Shown here in pieces: positions 53,956 through 64,000 of a DNA stretch of 64,000 nt. The translations under genes were made by a program, and so were the position numbers. Positions within the stretch are counted from its first letter, which is position 1, and every line of letters begins with the position of its first letter. This stretch comes from Vreelandella alkaliphila (lineage in GTDB: Bacteria > Pseudomonadota > Gammaproteobacteria > Pseudomonadales > Halomonadaceae): positions 124,001 to 188,000 of the forward strand of contig NZ_JABASV010000008.1 of the NCBI RefSeq assembly GCF_016107625.1, written 5' to 3'. The notes beneath the pieces are model-generated. The model was not told where the DNA came from. It saw nothing but the letters and a program-made list of their open reading frames with translations, and did no database searches.

Positions 53956-54029
53956 TCGCGTACCTCTATCACTGCGGCGGCTTACGCCGCCGGAAAAGCT
54001 CGTTAGAAAAGCAGAATCCTACCACGCTA

Positions 54030-54647
54030 TCAGGATGTAGGCCGCTTATCCAGCACTGCGTCAATCAAGCCATATTCTTGGGCTTTAGTGGCGCTCATAA
54101 AGTTGTCACGGTCAGTATCCCGAGCAACAGTATCAAGATCTTGGCCAGTATGATGGGCTAAAATCTGGTTCAGTTTTTCACGAATACCTAAAATCTCACG
54201 GGTGTGGATCTCGATATCAGACGCTTGGCCTTGATAGCCACCCAGCGGCTGGTGAATCATCACACGGGAATTAGGCAAACAATAACGTTTACCTGCTGCG
54301 CCTGCTGTCAGCAACAGTGCACCCATGCTAGCCGCTTGCCCAATACATACGGTCGACACATCAGGCTTAATAAACTGCATGGTGTCGTAGATAGACATAC
54401 CTGCCGTAACAGACCCACCAGGCGAATTAATGTAAAGGTGAATATCTTTATCAGGGTTCTCTGACTCAAGAAACAGCAGCTGCGCCACCACTAAGTTCGC
54501 CATGTAATCTTCAACTGGTCCAACTAGGAAAATAACACGCTCTTTTAGCAGGCGAGAGTAGATGTCATAGGCTCTTTCCCCTTTGGCGCTCTGCTCAACC
54601 ACCATGGGCACTAAACCGCCGGCGTTTTGAATATCAAACTCACTCAT
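54030..54647 (-). CDS. clpP: ATP-dependent Clp protease proteolytic subunit ClpP
   Basis: ClpP forms the tetradecameric protease barrel that works with ClpX (and ClpA). The 205 residues from the ATG at 54647 (AAGGA upstream) include the catalytic Ser in [11 protein letters not shown], His in [11 protein letters not shown] and Asp in the [10 protein letters not shown] region. The oxyanion segment [19 protein letters not shown] is intact. The open frame continues 13 codons upstream, without support. Confidence 0.97.
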   Translation of the reverse strand: MSEFDIQNAGGLVPMVVEQSAKGERAYDIYSRLLKERVIFLVGPVEDYMANLVVAQLLFLESENPDKDIHLYINSPGGSVTAGMSIYDTMQFIKPDVSTVCIGQAASMGALLLTAGAAGKRYCLPNSRVMIHQPLGGYQGQASDIEIHTREILGIREKLNQILAHHTGQDLDTVARDTDRDNFMSATKAQEYGLIDAVLDKRPTS

Positions 54648-54673
54648 TCGTGATTCCTTGCGTCCGGTAAGGG

Positions 54674-54697
54674 AAAGCGCACCCACATAGGGTGCGC
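54674..54697 (-). terminator. Possible attenuating hairpin between tig and clpP
   Basis: GCGCACCC (54677-54684) pairs with GGGTGCGC (54690-54697) around a 5-nt loop, followed on the minus strand by TTTCCCTTACC. The U-tract is short, so it may reduce rather than stop readthrough from tig into clpP. Confidence 0.4.
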
Positions 54698-54709
54698 CAC
54701 GCGATGAAG

Positions 54710-56062
54710 TTAAGCGCTAGCTTGTTCGCTTTCTTCAACACCTTCATCTTGCTCGGCCTGTTGCTGAGCCGCTGCCAATGCCTGCTGGTATGACATTTCA
54801 ACGTCTTTAACGTTCGTCTGCTCCAGCAGCTTATCAACAGCCTTCTCTTCCAGGATGGCAGACTTCACTTGGGTTTTGAGCTGCTCATTACCCATGTAGT
54901 ATTCAACCACTTCGGAAGGATCCTGATACTGCTCTGCCAGCTCTTCAACCTTAGCTTTAATTGCATCATCATCAGCGTCTAACTCATTCGCCTTGATAAC
55001 CTCGGCCAGCAGCAACCCTACCTGGACGCGGCCTTTAGCTTGCGCTTCGAAGAGTTCATTCGGCAGTTGGCTGACATCAAAGTCCTCCCCCAGACCGAAC
55101 TGCTGTGCTGCCTGACGCTTCATGCCATCAGTTTCTTGCTGAACAAGCGCACTTGGCACAGGAATATCGTTCGCTTTTTTCAGCGCATCCAACACCTGCT
55201 GCTTAACACGGTTATCCACCGCTTGGGCCGCTTCGCGGGTCATGTTCTTTTTGATTTCAGCGCGGAATTTCTCTTCATCGCCATCTTCAACACCAAAGCG
55301 CGCAATAAACTCAGCGTCTACGGCCGGCAGCGTTTGGCTACTGACTTTATGAACGGTGACTTTAAAGGTGGCTTCCTGGCCTGCAAGATGCTCTGCTTGG
55401 TAATCTTCAGGGAAGGTAACAGTGATGGTTTTCTCATCACCCGCCTTCGCACCGATCAACTGCTCTTCAAAGCCTGGGATGAAGCTGTTGGAGCCAATAA
55501 CTAAAGCATGGCCCTCGGCACTTCCACCTTCAAACGGCTCATCACCCAGGAAGCCCTGGAAGTCGATAGTAACTTGATCGCCATCAGCAGCAGCGGCGTC
55601 TACTTCTTCCCATGCAGCATTTTGCTTACGCAGCGTATCGATCATTTCGTCGACATCAGCATCGCTAACCGTCACTACCGGACGCTCAACTTCAGTGCCT
55701 TCGATAGACGCAAGCTCAACCTGCGGGTAGATTTCCATAACTGCCACAAACTCTAGGTCTTTGCCAGCTTGGTTTACTTTTGGCTCAATCTGGGGAAAAC
55801 CGGCAGGATTAAGGCCTTCTTCCGTGATGGCACGCACATAGCGCTCGCGCATCACTTCACCTACCACCTCATTGCGCACGCTGTCGCCATAGCGCTGACG
55901 AACTACAGCCATCGGCACTCGGCCTTGGCGAAAACCATTCAGGCGAACGTTTTTCGCGGTGTCTACTAAGCGAGCGCTGACGGCCTCGTCGATTTCGGCG
56001 GCCGGCACCTGAATAGTGATACGGCGTTCGATCTGGGAGGTCGTCTCGACGGAAACTTGCAT
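54710..56062 (-). CDS. tig: Trigger factor
   Basis: Trigger factor is the ribosome-bound chaperone at the peptide exit tunnel. The 450-residue protein has the ribosome-binding domain with [17 protein letters not shown] (the GFRxGxxP signature), the FKBP-like isomerase domain (about 150-245, [38 protein letters not shown]) and the C-terminal chaperone domain, ending in a Gln/Glu-rich tail. GAGGA lies just upstream of the ATG. Confidence 0.97.
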   Translation of the reverse strand: MQVSVETTSQIERRITIQVPAAEIDEAVSARLVDTAKNVRLNGFRQGRVPMAVVRQRYGDSVRNEVVGEVMRERYVRAITEEGLNPAGFPQIEPKVNQAGKDLEFVAVMEIYPQVELASIEGTEVERPVVTVSDADVDEMIDTLRKQNAAWEEVDAAAADGDQVTIDFQGFLGDEPFEGGSAEGHALVIGSNSFIPGFEEQLIGAKAGDEKTITVTFPEDYQAEHLAGQEATFKVTVHKVSSQTLPAVDAEFIARFGVEDGDEEKFRAEIKKNMTREAAQAVDNRVKQQVLDALKKANDIPVPSALVQQETDGMKRQAAQQFGLGEDFDVSQLPNELFEAQAKGRVQVGLLLAEVIKANELDADDDAIKAKVEELAEQYQDPSEVVEYYMGNEQLKTQVKSAILEEKAVDKLLEQTNVKDVEMSYQQALAAAQQQAEQDEGVEESEQASA

Positions 56063-56085
56063 GAATTGTCCTCTAGCGGCTGGGC

Positions 56086-56114
56086 GTTATGTTGATTGCG
56101 TAAAATAAGTACAA
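56086..56114 (-). promoter_or_regulatory. Promoter of tig
   Basis: On the minus strand TTGTAC (56109-56114) and CATAAC (56086-56091) are separated by 17 bp, 24 nt before the tig ATG. This fits a sigma-70 promoter with a short leader. Confidence 0.55.
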
Positions 56115-56205
56115 GGGGGCAATTTTAAGAACCCTAGCGCATCGTGGCAAGCGCCATGCTCGCAAGATGGGGGCATAACCCGCAAATACAAGGGTAATCA
56201 CTAGC

Positions 56206-56229
56206 AAAACGACCATTTTAGGTCGTTTT
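56206..56229. terminator. Bidirectional terminator downstream of the mioC-like operon
   Basis: AAAACGACC (56206-56214) and GGTCGTTTT (56221-56229) form a 9-bp stem with a 6-nt loop and A/T-runs on both sides. It lies about 80 bp past the membrane-protein stop, ending that operon before tig. The remaining gap up to tig holds only the tig promoter. Confidence 0.8.
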
Positions 56230-56310
56230 TTGACCACAATGCAGTCAAAATTATTTTTAAACGTTAGACGAAGCCTTGTAGCCTGACTATCACAGCTAAA
56301 ATAGTGGTCT

Positions 56311-56679
56311 TTAATCGCGTTTTGCCCACCACAAAGAAACAGCATGAAATAGCAAACCACAGGTTGCTGCGTGGGAAATAAACACTTGCCAGCTAATCCA
56401 GTCAGTGAATAGACCATGCCATGCGCCCATTACCAAGGCACCCACTAGCAGCATCAATAGCAAGCGCTGACATAATTTTGGCAGCGCTTTTCGTGCGTCA
56501 ACCGACAGCATTTTCCACTGAACAGCGGCAGCACCCACCACAATGGCTAGCGCAATAAGTAACAATGTTTGGCGTGTTTCATGCCCTTCTACCATGTAAC
56601 GAGGTATCGCAGCCAACATCACAATACAAAGTCCGAGAGCAACGCTGATACGTTCCGGAGAAAAAGGGACTCGCTGCAT
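56311..56679 (-). CDS. Small inner-membrane protein, function unknown
   Basis: The 122-residue protein has four predicted membrane helices (about 10-28, 37-55, 68-87 and 95-115) separated by short charged loops, ending in WWAKRD. I do not recognise a family. It starts 2 bp after the MioC-like flavodoxin gene and ends at a terminator, so the two form an operon; a shared role in redox or envelope function is possible but only by position. A different frame overlapping its 3' end is open too but lacks coding character. Confidence 0.75.
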   Translation of the reverse strand: MQRVPFSPERISVALGLCIVMLAAIPRYMVEGHETRQTLLLIALAIVVGAAAVQWKMLSVDARKALPKLCQRLLLMLLVGALVMGAWHGLFTDWISWQVFISHAATCGLLFHAVSLWWAKRD

Positions 56680-56681
56680 GG

Positions 56682-57143
56682 TTAAGCAACCTTCAGTTGC
56701 TGAGACTCAATCCACTCTTCTACCCACGGAATAGCGGCGTCATCTGCCATAAAAGTTTCCATAGCATCCACTTCCAGCCGCTCACCTAAACGCGTTGCAC
56801 CATAATCCGCTAATAACGCATCGAGCGCCCTTCCCGCTCCACAGAACGTGTCTCCGTATGAGCTATCGCCCAACGCTATCAACCCATAGCGCAACGATGT
56901 AAGCGAGGGACTTTTTTCCTGCAGCCCGCGCACAAAAGAAACAAAATTCCCTGGGTAATCTCCACTGCCCGTAGTTGATACACAAAACAGCGTAAGATCT
57001 TGGCTATTGGTCAAATCGTCAATCGTCGGCTGCTCAGAAATATCAACCTTGTAGCCAGCCTGCTCAAATAACGGCTTTACTTGCTCTGCGACATCTAACG
57101 CGCCACCGTACATTGTACCGACTAGAATCGTTAGCGTTGGCAT
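56682..57143 (-). CDS. mioC: MioC-like flavodoxin-domain protein
   Basis: The 153-residue protein has a flavodoxin fold that should bind FMN. The phosphate loop is GTMYGGALDVAEQ, followed by TTGSGDYPGNFVSFV and LGDSSYGDTFCGAGRALD, the order seen in MioC and YqcA. E. coli MioC supports biotin synthase activity in vitro; the role here is not established. It is not next to oriC genes, unlike E. coli mioC, so the symbol is given by resemblance only. It leads a two-gene operon. Confidence 0.8.
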   Translation of the reverse strand: MPTLTILVGTMYGGALDVAEQVKPLFEQAGYKVDISEQPTIDDLTNSQDLTLFCVSTTGSGDYPGNFVSFVRGLQEKSPSLTSLRYGLIALGDSSYGDTFCGAGRALDALLADYGATRLGERLEVDAMETFMADDAAIPWVEEWIESQQLKVA

Positions 57144-57285
57144 GGCCTACTCCTCTGCAATAGTGTCGCACTGTGCTTTGTTCAGTCGACAAATACCCGA
57201 TGAATTTGGTCAAATATTAACACGACTCGCAAAAACGACACACGCCTTCTCATGAGGCACTATCAATCATTTAGTAGGAAATCTT

Positions 57286-57492
57286 ATGCAGCAGCTCTTT
57301 GAGGCATGGATAACACCGATCATGGTCGGTGGCTTAATCGTGTTTATGTGCTTTATTATTTGGGACTTAGCTAAGAAATCCAACGCAGGCAAGTTTGGCA
57401 CGATCATGCTTTTTGTCGTTCTGGGTGCTGGCATGCTGGGTTATGTCATTAAGGTAGTGATCACTTGGCTCATTGAAGGACGTGGACTTTAG
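57286..57492 (+). CDS. DUF2788 two-helix membrane protein
   Basis: The 68-residue protein has two membrane helices (about 12-29 and 39-63) with the loop WDLAKKSNAGKFGT between them, the form of DUF2788. The function of that family is unknown to me. It is a single-gene unit: divergent from the flavodoxin gene on the left and followed by a terminator on the right. TAGGA lies upstream of the ATG. Confidence 0.85.
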   Translation: MQQLFEAWITPIMVGGLIVFMCFIIWDLAKKSNAGKFGTIMLFVVLGAGMLGYVIKVVITWLIEGRGL

Positions 57493-57503
57493 TCCAAAAC
57501 TTA

Positions 57504-57531
57504 AAAAGGAGCACCCGAAGGTACTCCTTTT
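57504..57531 (+). terminator. Terminator of the DUF2788 gene
   Basis: AAAAGGAG (57504-57511) pairs with CTCCTTTT (57524-57531), extended inward by ACC/GGT with one mismatch. On the plus strand T-rich sequence follows. It starts 11 bp after the stop codon. Confidence 0.75.
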
Positions 57532-57621
57532 CATTTGCTACCACTCTGCGCATCAGCTCAGCACAACTGTTCGACACACTCACCCACCAACCAGTGCATT
57601 GAAGCTTCCCCCACACGTAAG

Positions 57622-57918
57622 TTAGCTGCTTGTGTAGCGCTCTACCTGCTGCTTTAGCTTTTGACCGGGACGAAAAGTAACAACGCGCCGTGCAGAAATG
57701 GGAATTTCTTCACCCGTCTTGGGGTTACGCCCCGGTCTTTCGCGCTTATCACGCAAATCGAAATTGCCGAAACCCGATAGCTTAACCTGCTCATTTTCGC
57801 GCAAGCAGGCACGGATCTCTTCAAAAAAAGCCTCAACCATGGCTTTTGCTTCTCGCTTCGACAGCGCGAGCTCAGTGTGTAAATGTTCTGCTAGCTCTGC
57901 TTTGGTCAACGCACCCAT
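57622..57918 (-). CDS. ihfA: Integration host factor alpha subunit
   Basis: IHF alpha pairs with IHF beta to bend DNA at specific sites. From the ATG at 57918 (98 aa, preceded by GGAGG) the protein starts [13 protein letters not shown] and contains [26 protein letters not shown] with the DNA-intercalating Pro and ends [12 protein letters not shown]. The open frame runs 11 codons further upstream without support. It follows pheT by 119 bp on the same strand, the standard pheS-pheT-ihfA order. Confidence 0.96.
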   Translation of the reverse strand: MGALTKAELAEHLHTELALSKREAKAMVEAFFEEIRACLRENEQVKLSGFGNFDLRDKRERPGRNPKTGEEIPISARRVVTFRPGQKLKQQVERYTSS

Positions 57919-58037
57919 AAGGCCCCCTCCATGTAGCAAACGCATTGCCAAGAACGTGATAAGCGTCGTGTCATGGCATTATTTAATTATTCACGTAACT
58001 ATCCACCAAACCTAGTCGCAAATCCTGTCCACAAATC

Positions 58038-60419
58038 CTATCCACGTAGCTCAGCATCTAATTCTGTTCGCACTTGCGATACGATAGAATCTACCAACAG
58101 GTTGATTTCATCGTCATTTAGCGTGCGTGATCCGTGCTGCCACGTCAAGCCCAATGCAATACTCTTACAACCATCAGCTACGCCCTTACCAGCATAGACA
58201 TCAAATAGCTTAATGTCTTTTAAGTAATCGCCAGCTTGTGCTTTTGCACAATCAAGTAGTGCCTGAACCGGTATCTCCGCCTTAACAGTGAAAGCCAAGT
58301 CACGGCGAACTTCTGGATAACGTGACAGCGGCTCAAAGGCCGGGATGAGACCTTCGCTCAGCGCATCTAAGCGAACCTCAAACATGACGGCATCTACTTT
58401 CAGCCCTAGCTTGGCTCGCACTTGAGGGTGCAAGGTGCCAATCCAACCGGCTGGCTTACCATTATGCAACAGCCTTGCAGTTTGCCCAGGGTGTAACGAA
58501 GGATGCTCTCCCGGCTCAAAACGCCAAGCATCCAGCGCGCCACCAAGCGCCAACAGGCTTTCTAAATCGCCTTTTAGATCGTAAAAATCGACTTGGGCTT
58601 TAGCCCCGCACCAACCTTCAGCTTCACGACCTCCGCATACCAGCGCTCCCATCATCGGGACTTGCGAGAGGTTGTCCAAATGGCCATTAAATACCAAGCC
58701 GGTTTCAAACAGTCTGACACGAGTTTGCTGACGATTCAGATTATGCTCAAGCGCACGCACTAAGCCGGGGAACAGGCTAGCCCGCATCACCGACAGATCT
58801 GACGAAATCGGATTCGCCAACACTGGTGAAATAGCGTCCGGCAACATCACCGCCTGGAGATCAGGCGCAACAAAGCTGTAAGTTATCGCTTCCTGAAAAC
58901 CGCGAGCTACCATTTGGTTACGCAGCTGGGCTTGGGTTAGCACCGCCTCGTTAGCCGGACGCAGTGCCAAACGCGCCGCAGGGCGCCGAACAGGTAGGTT
59001 GTTGTAACCATGAACCCTAGCAATCTCTTCAATGAGATCTTCTTCGATCGCCACGTCGAAACGCCAACTTGGCGCTGTGACTAACCAGCCATCTGCCTGC
59101 TTATCAACCGCAAGCCCTAAACGTTGCAGAATGTCAGTTACATCTTCAACGGGCAGCCGCTTCGAAAGCGCGCTCTCTAAACGCGCCTCGCGCAATACAA
59201 TGTTACGCGGTGCTGGCAGGTGTTCGCCACTGGACGACTCAGTAACAGGGCCAGCCTGACCACCACATATCTCCATTAGAAGCTGAGTGGCACGCTCAAT
59301 CGCCACACTGGCAAGCGCCGGATCAACGCCACGCTCAAATCGATGTGATGCATCCGTATGGAGACCGTAAGAACGCGCCTGCCCTGCAATAGCCAACGGC
59401 GTAAAATAGGCAGCTTCCAAGAAAATCGTATCGGTTTTCTCACTTACCCCTGAGTTCTCGCCCCCCATAACACCCGCCATTGCTAGAGGCCCTTCATCAT
59501 CAGCAATAACCAGTGTTTCAGGTCTTAGCGCTACTTCCTGACCGTCCAACAAGGTCAGACGCTCTTCTTTACGCGCTAAGCGAACGGTAATACCGCCGTG
59601 AAGATTGTCGCGATCAAACGCATGCAACGGCTGGCCTAGCTCTAGCATCACGTAGTTAGTCACATCAACGGCAGGGTCAATGGAACGAACACCGCTACGC
59701 CGGAGACGCTCCACCATCCACAGCGGGGTTTCGACGCTAATATCGACACCCTTAATAATGCGCCCCAGGTAGCGCGGGCACTGCTCCGGCGCTTCAATAC
59801 GCACTGAAAAAGTATCGTCAATGCTAGCTTCAATAACCGCAATCTCAGGCCCACTCACCGGAAGACGATTGAGCACGCCCACTTCTCGAGCCAGCCCCTT
59901 GATACTTAGGCAATCACCACGATTCGGCGTGAGATCAACTTCAATGGTCATGTCATCGAGCTGCATATACTCTCGAAAACTTAGACCTACCGGCGCAGAG
60001 GCGGGCAGCACAAAAATACCAGGAGACGTCTCTTCCTCAAGGCCTAGCTCTGAGGCAGAGCAAATCATTCCGCGTGACTCAACACCACGCAATTTGGCTT
60101 TTTTGATTTTAAAGTCGCCCGGTAGAATGCCACCCACCTGAGCAAACGGAATTTTTTGACCAACATCGACATTGGCAGCACCACAAACAACCTGCACAGG
60201 CTCACCGGTACCATCATTAACAGTACATACGTTGAGCTTATCAGCATCTGGATGCTTCTCTTTAGTCAGCACCTCTGCAACCACTACGCCACTAAACGCG
60301 GACGCAACAGCCTCAATAGCATCGACCTCAAGACCTGCCATGGTAATTTGATCGGCAATTGCCTGTGTATCAAGCTGCGGAGCCACCCAGTCACGCAGCC
60401 ACTGTTCTGAAAATTTCAT
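58038..60419 (-). CDS. pheT: Phenylalanyl-tRNA synthetase beta subunit
   Basis: The beta subunit handles editing and tRNA recognition. The 793 residues show, in order, the N-terminal tRNA-binding (EMAP-like) domain with VVAEVLTKEKHPDADKLNVC, the B3/B4 editing domain, B5 (VTDILQRLGL region), the catalytic-like core and the C-terminal FDX-ACB anticodon-binding domain (PLSRYPEVRRDLAFTV). Length is close to E. coli (795). It begins 26 bp after pheS. Confidence 0.97.
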   Translation of the reverse strand: MKFSEQWLRDWVAPQLDTQAIADQITMAGLEVDAIEAVASAFSGVVVAEVLTKEKHPDADKLNVCTVNDGTGEPVQVVCGAANVDVGQKIPFAQVGGILPGDFKIKKAKLRGVESRGMICSASELGLEEETSPGIFVLPASAPVGLSFREYMQLDDMTIEVDLTPNRGDCLSIKGLAREVGVLNRLPVSGPEIAVIEASIDDTFSVRIEAPEQCPRYLGRIIKGVDISVETPLWMVERLRRSGVRSIDPAVDVTNYVMLELGQPLHAFDRDNLHGGITVRLARKEERLTLLDGQEVALRPETLVIADDEGPLAMAGVMGGENSGVSEKTDTIFLEAAYFTPLAIAGQARSYGLHTDASHRFERGVDPALASVAIERATQLLMEICGGQAGPVTESSSGEHLPAPRNIVLREARLESALSKRLPVEDVTDILQRLGLAVDKQADGWLVTAPSWRFDVAIEEDLIEEIARVHGYNNLPVRRPAARLALRPANEAVLTQAQLRNQMVARGFQEAITYSFVAPDLQAVMLPDAISPVLANPISSDLSVMRASLFPGLVRALEHNLNRQQTRVRLFETGLVFNGHLDNLSQVPMMGALVCGGREAEGWCGAKAQVDFYDLKGDLESLLALGGALDAWRFEPGEHPSLHPGQTARLLHNGKPAGWIGTLHPQVRAKLGLKVDAVMFEVRLDALSEGLIPAFEPLSRYPEVRRDLAFTVKAEIPVQALLDCAKAQAGDYLKDIKLFDVYAGKGVADGCKSIALGLTWQHGSRTLNDDEINLLVDSIVSQVRTELDAELRG

Positions 60420-60445
60420 ATTGATTCCCGTCGTTGGCAGCGGTC

Positions 60446-61480
<1,035 letters not shown>

Positions 61481-61526
61481 TTAAGCGATTTCCATCTCGA
61501 AAGATGGCTGGCATGTTGAAGGTGAC

Positions 61527-61561
61527 AAAAAAACAGGGGAAGAGCGGCTGCTCTTCCCCTG
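61527..61561 (-). terminator. Strong terminator between rplT and pheS
   Basis: CAGGGGAAGAGC (61534-61545) pairs completely with GCTCTTCCCCTG (61550-61561) around GGCT; the A-run at 61527-61533 gives seven U residues. It lies 61 bp after the rplT stop and 53 bp before pheS. It either ends the thrS-rplT transcript or acts as an attenuator for pheST. Confidence 0.93.
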
Positions 61562-61622
61562 CATGGGTCACACTGAAATGACCTCTGACACGTCACACTG
61601 ATTTAACTCAGTGCAATGTGCC

Positions 61623-61976
61623 TTATTGGGCAGCCTTGGCTTTTTCCACGATAGCCGCAAATGCAGCTTTCTCGTGTACTGCCAGGTCGGCCAATACTTT
61701 GCGATCAATTTCAATACCGGCTTTCTTCAGACCGCCAACAAAGCGGCTGTAAGACATGCCATTGATGCGCGCACCAGCGTTAATACGCTGAATCCACAGA
61801 GCGCGGAATTGACGCTTGCGGTTGCGGCGGTCACGGTAAGCATACTGACCGGCTTTGATAACAGCCTGCTTGGCTACGCGGAAAACACGCGAACGGGCTC
61901 CGTAGTAACCTTTAGCCTGCTTCAATACTTTTTTATGGCGACGACGGGCAACTACGCCACGCTTAACACGAGTCAT
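61623..61976 (-). CDS. rplT: 50S ribosomal protein L20
   Basis: L20 is an early assembly protein of the large subunit and, in enterics, represses its own operon. The 117-residue sequence is typical: [20 protein letters not shown] start, [20 protein letters not shown] in the middle. It lies 57 bp after rpmI. Confidence 0.98.
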   Translation of the reverse strand: MTRVKRGVVARRRHKKVLKQAKGYYGARSRVFRVAKQAVIKAGQYAYRDRRNRKRQFRALWIQRINAGARINGMSYSRFVGGLKKAGIEIDRKVLADLAVHEKAAFAAIVEKAKAAQ

Positions 61977-62033
61977 AACACACTCCTGACTTTATGACTG
62001 AGGCTAAATGCACTCAGATAAGAAAATTCGACC

Positions 62034-62228
62034 TTACAGATTCGGCAGCATGCGCTGAATCAGCGCTTTGTCAGAAGCATGGATCTGCTTCATACCACGT
62101 AGCTGACGCTTACGCTTGGTCGACTTCTTGGTCAAGATGTGGCTACGGAAAGACTGCTTGTGCTTGAAGCCATTGGCGGTCTTTTTAAAGCGCTTAGCAG
62201 CGCCGCTGTTGCTTTTGATTTTCGGCAT
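62034..62228 (-). CDS. rpmI: 50S ribosomal protein L35
   Basis: L35 is a 64-residue basic protein of the large subunit. [20 protein letters not shown] and the [16 protein letters not shown] segment are diagnostic. It lies between infC and rplT in the standard order, 81 bp after infC; the gap may hold the L20 translational operator, which I cannot confirm by eye. Confidence 0.98.
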   Translation of the reverse strand: MPKIKSNSGAAKRFKKTANGFKHKQSFRSHILTKKSTKRKRQLRGMKQIHASDKALIQRMLPNL

Positions 62229-62309
62229 GAGAAAACTCCGCTCGATATTTTTTAGAAAACCCAGGGCCGATCAGCGCTTTCACGCTGACCCGTTAGCTTC
62301 GCCGTTGGA

Positions 62310-62849
62310 TCACTTCTTCTTCGGGGCAATAATCATGATCATCTGGCGTCCTTCCATTTTCGGGAAAGACTCTACCGCTCCGATCTCTTCCAGGTCTGCC
62401 GCGATCCGTTCCATTAGCTTACGACCAATGTCCTGGTGCGCCATTTCACGACCACGGAAGCGCAATGTGACTTTGCCCTTATCACCACCTTCTAGAAAGC
62501 GCGTCAGGTTTTTAAGCTTGACCTGATAATCGCCTTCGTCAGTGCCAGGACGGAATTTGACTTCCTTGACCTGAATTTGCTTCTGCTTTTTCTTTTGAGC
62601 CGCTTTCTGCTTCTTCGTCTCAAAAACAAATTTGCCATAATCCATAATCTTACAAACGATTGGATCGGCATTCGAAATTTGCACGAGGTCTAAACCGGCA
62701 GCTTCTGCACGCTCAAGCGCTTCGGTGGTGGGCACAACGCCCAACTGTTCACCTTCAGCATCGATCAAACGTACTTCTTCTTCGGTAATTCTCTCGTTCA
62801 TTGGTGGGCGTTTGTCTTGTGGACGCCCGCGCTGATTGCTTCGCTTGAT
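62310..62849 (-). CDS. infC: Translation initiation factor IF-3, AUC start codon
   Basis: IF-3 binds the 30S subunit and rejects non-canonical start codons. The usual-length protein is obtained only from an ATC at 62847-62849: it gives 179 residues (E. coli 180) with a basic N-terminus ([15 protein letters not shown]). AAGGAG lies 8 nt before the ATC and shares bases with the thrS stop. The first in-frame ATG (62801) would drop 16 residues and has no ribosome-binding site. A rare start codon is the known device by which IF-3 represses its own synthesis (AUU in E. coli). Conserved segments include [28 protein letters not shown] and FRGREMAHQ. Confidence 0.93.
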   Translation of the reverse strand: MKRSNQRGRPQDKRPPMNERITEEEVRLIDAEGEQLGVVPTTEALERAEAAGLDLVQISNADPIVCKIMDYGKFVFETKKQKAAQKKKQKQIQVKEVKFRPGTDEGDYQVKLKNLTRFLEGGDKGKVTLRFRGREMAHQDIGRKLMERIAADLEEIGAVESFPKMEGRQMIMIIAPKKK

Positions 62850-62861
62850 TGCTCCGTCTCC

Positions 62862-64000
62862 TTAGGCAATTGACGATGTCGCCAGGGCTGCTCGCTCTGC
62901 ACTGCAACGTTCGATGAATTCATCGACTGTCATTGTGCCGAGGTTTTCGCCGCTGCGAGTTCGCACGGCCACTGAGTCAGCTTCGACTTCCTTATCTCCC
63001 ACCACAAGGAGATAGGGAACTTTCTGTAACGTATGCTCACGGATTTTAAAGCCGATCTTCTCGTTCCTCAAGTCCGCTTTAACTCGTAAGCCATTTTTTT
63101 GCAGCCGTTGCTCCAACTCAAGCGCATAATCACGCTGCGCATCAGTAATGGTCATCAACACAGCTTGCTGAGGTGCCAACCATAGCGGCATCGCACCAGC
63201 ATAGTGCTCAATTAAGATTCCCAAGAACCGCTCAAAAGAACCTAAGATAGCACGATGAAGCATCACTGGGGTCTTTCGTGTCCCATCTTCATCAACGTAT
63301 TGCGCGCCTAAGCGCCCTGGCAAATTAAAATCTAACTGTAGAGTACCACATTGCCAAACACGATTCAGGCAATCACGCAGAGCGAATTCAATTTTCGGGC
63401 CATAAAAAGCCCCCTCTCCTGGCTGAAGCTCCCAATCAAGCCCTGTCGCATTGAGCGCAGCTTCAAGCCCCTGCTCTGCTCGATCCCACATCTCTGCTTC
63501 ACCAAGAAAGTCCTCAGGTCGAGTTGACAGCTTGAGTTCAACATCCTCGAAACCAAGCGTTTTATAAACTTGCAGGGTAAGCGCAATGAATGCTTCTGCT
63601 TCTGCCTGAATTTGACCTTCGGTACAAAAAATATGCGCATCATCTTGAGTAAAGCCACGAACGCGCATCAGACCATGCAATGAGCCCGACGGTTCATTCC
63701 GGTGGCAGCTACCAAACTCTGCTAAACGTAACGGTAAATCGCGGTAGCTTTTCAGTCCCTGATTAAATACCTGTACATGACAGGGACAATTCATAGGCTT
63801 AACAGCATACTCACGTTTTTCTGACTCAGTGGTAAACATGAGCTCACTGTAGTGCCCCCAGTGGCCCGATTTCTTCCACAACGAAAGATCTACTACTTGC
63901 GGCGTTTTAATCTCTTGATAACCATGCGCTCGCTGAATTTTCCGCATGTAATCTTCCAATGCCTGGTACATCGTCCAGCCATTGGGGTGCCAAAAAACCA
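62862..64000 (-). CDS. thrS: Threonyl-tRNA synthetase, C-terminal part (cut by window edge)
   Basis: The gene continues past the right edge: codons before the internal ATG at 63971 read VFWHPNGWT, the normal ThrRS sequence ahead of MYQ. About 379 residues are in view, covering most of the class II catalytic core (zinc-binding Cys in [10 protein letters not shown], motif 2 [11 protein letters not shown], motif 3 [19 protein letters not shown]) and the complete anticodon-binding domain. The N-terminal TGS and editing domains lie outside. The stop codon overlaps the Shine-Dalgarno of infC. Confidence 0.97.
   Translation of the reverse strand, partial: VFWHPNGWTMYQALEDYMRKIQRAHGYQEIKTPQVVDLSLWKKSGHWGHYSELMFTTESEKREYAVKPMNCPCHVQVFNQGLKSYRDLPLRLAEFGSCHRNEPSGSLHGLMRVRGFTQDDAHIFCTEGQIQAEAEAFIALTLQVYKTLGFEDVELKLSTRPEDFLGEAEMWDRAEQGLEAALNATGLDWELQPGEGAFYGPKIEFALRDCLNRVWQCGTLQLDFNLPGRLGAQYVDEDGTRKTPVMLHRAILGSFERFLGILIEHYAGAMPLWLAPQQAVLMTITDAQRDYALELEQRLQKNGLRVKADLRNEKIGFKIREHTLQKVPYLLVVGDKEVEADSVAVRTRSGENLGTMTVDEFIERCSAERAALATSSIA

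Noticed and set aside
53975..53992. G/C-rich hairpin between clpP and clpX as terminator
   Set aside because: CGGCGGC/GCCGCCG forms a stem but no U-run follows; it is noted only as a leader structure, not called as a terminator.
56073..56417. 114-codon frame overlapping the small membrane protein and the terminator
   Set aside because: It crosses the terminator at 56206-56229 and the tig promoter and overlaps the better-supported four-helix gene in another frame.

Overview
The window reads as a chromosomal segment of a moderately halophilic gammaproteobacterium, most likely Halomonas or a close relative (Halomonadaceae). I base this on the protein families, the gene order and the osmoprotectant and ion transporters; no database search was possible. 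About 55 protein genes and one tRNA are supported. Nearly all are core or widespread genes with good start signals and dense packing.

Layout. (1) 1-2570 is the end of an integrative element inserted at the 3' end of a tRNA-Ser(UGA) gene. It carries a P4-type tyrosine integrase, an AT-rich unrecognised gene overlapping it, an AlpA-type regulator and the tail of a possible further gene; the rest lies off the left edge. (2) 2656-15706: K+/H+ antiporter, orphan NMT1/ThiY-like binding protein, exonuclease/GIY-YIG fusion, YbfF esterase, YhhQ queuosine-precursor transporter behind a candidate preQ1-I riboswitch, PrpE, HlyU-like ArsR regulator, SohB, SCP2 protein, and a chain of overlapping genes (methyltransferase, rnhA, dnaQ, nudC). 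(3) 15813-26348: gloB, mltD, the yejABEF peptide importer, rsuA, a nitrilase-family amidase and rarD. (4) 26319-35369: a chemoreceptor with its sensory domain at the C-terminus, a SulP transporter, a four-gene MCE lipid-transport operon whose permease carries a fused STAS domain, and a Hanks-type kinase. (5) 35433-42894: branched-chain 2-oxoacid dehydrogenase E1a-E1b-E2 and a YehZYXW/OsmU-type osmoprotectant ABC operon. (6) 43036-57143: cysS, glnS, ppiB, lpxH, then the classic tig-clpP-clpX-lon-hupB-ppiD proteostasis block, a small membrane protein and a MioC-like flavodoxin. (7) 57286-64000: a DUF2788 protein and the translation cluster thrS-infC-rpmI-rplT-pheS-pheT-ihfA, cut at thrS by the right edge.

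The most informative non-coding signals are the preQ1-I riboswitch whose A-rich tail includes the Shine-Dalgarno of yhhQ, an AUC start codon for infC, strong bidirectional terminators between convergent genes, a terminator splitting rplT from pheS, clear promoters for tRNA-Ser, tig and hupB, and two palindromes in front of the ArsR gene. I see no CRISPR array, no insertion sequence, no rRNA and no clear defence system. The best candidates for new biology are the kinase with an unrecognised C-terminal half, the exonuclease/GIY-YIG protein with a UvrC-like cysteine quartet, and the HlyU-like sensor that lacks the second sensing cysteine.
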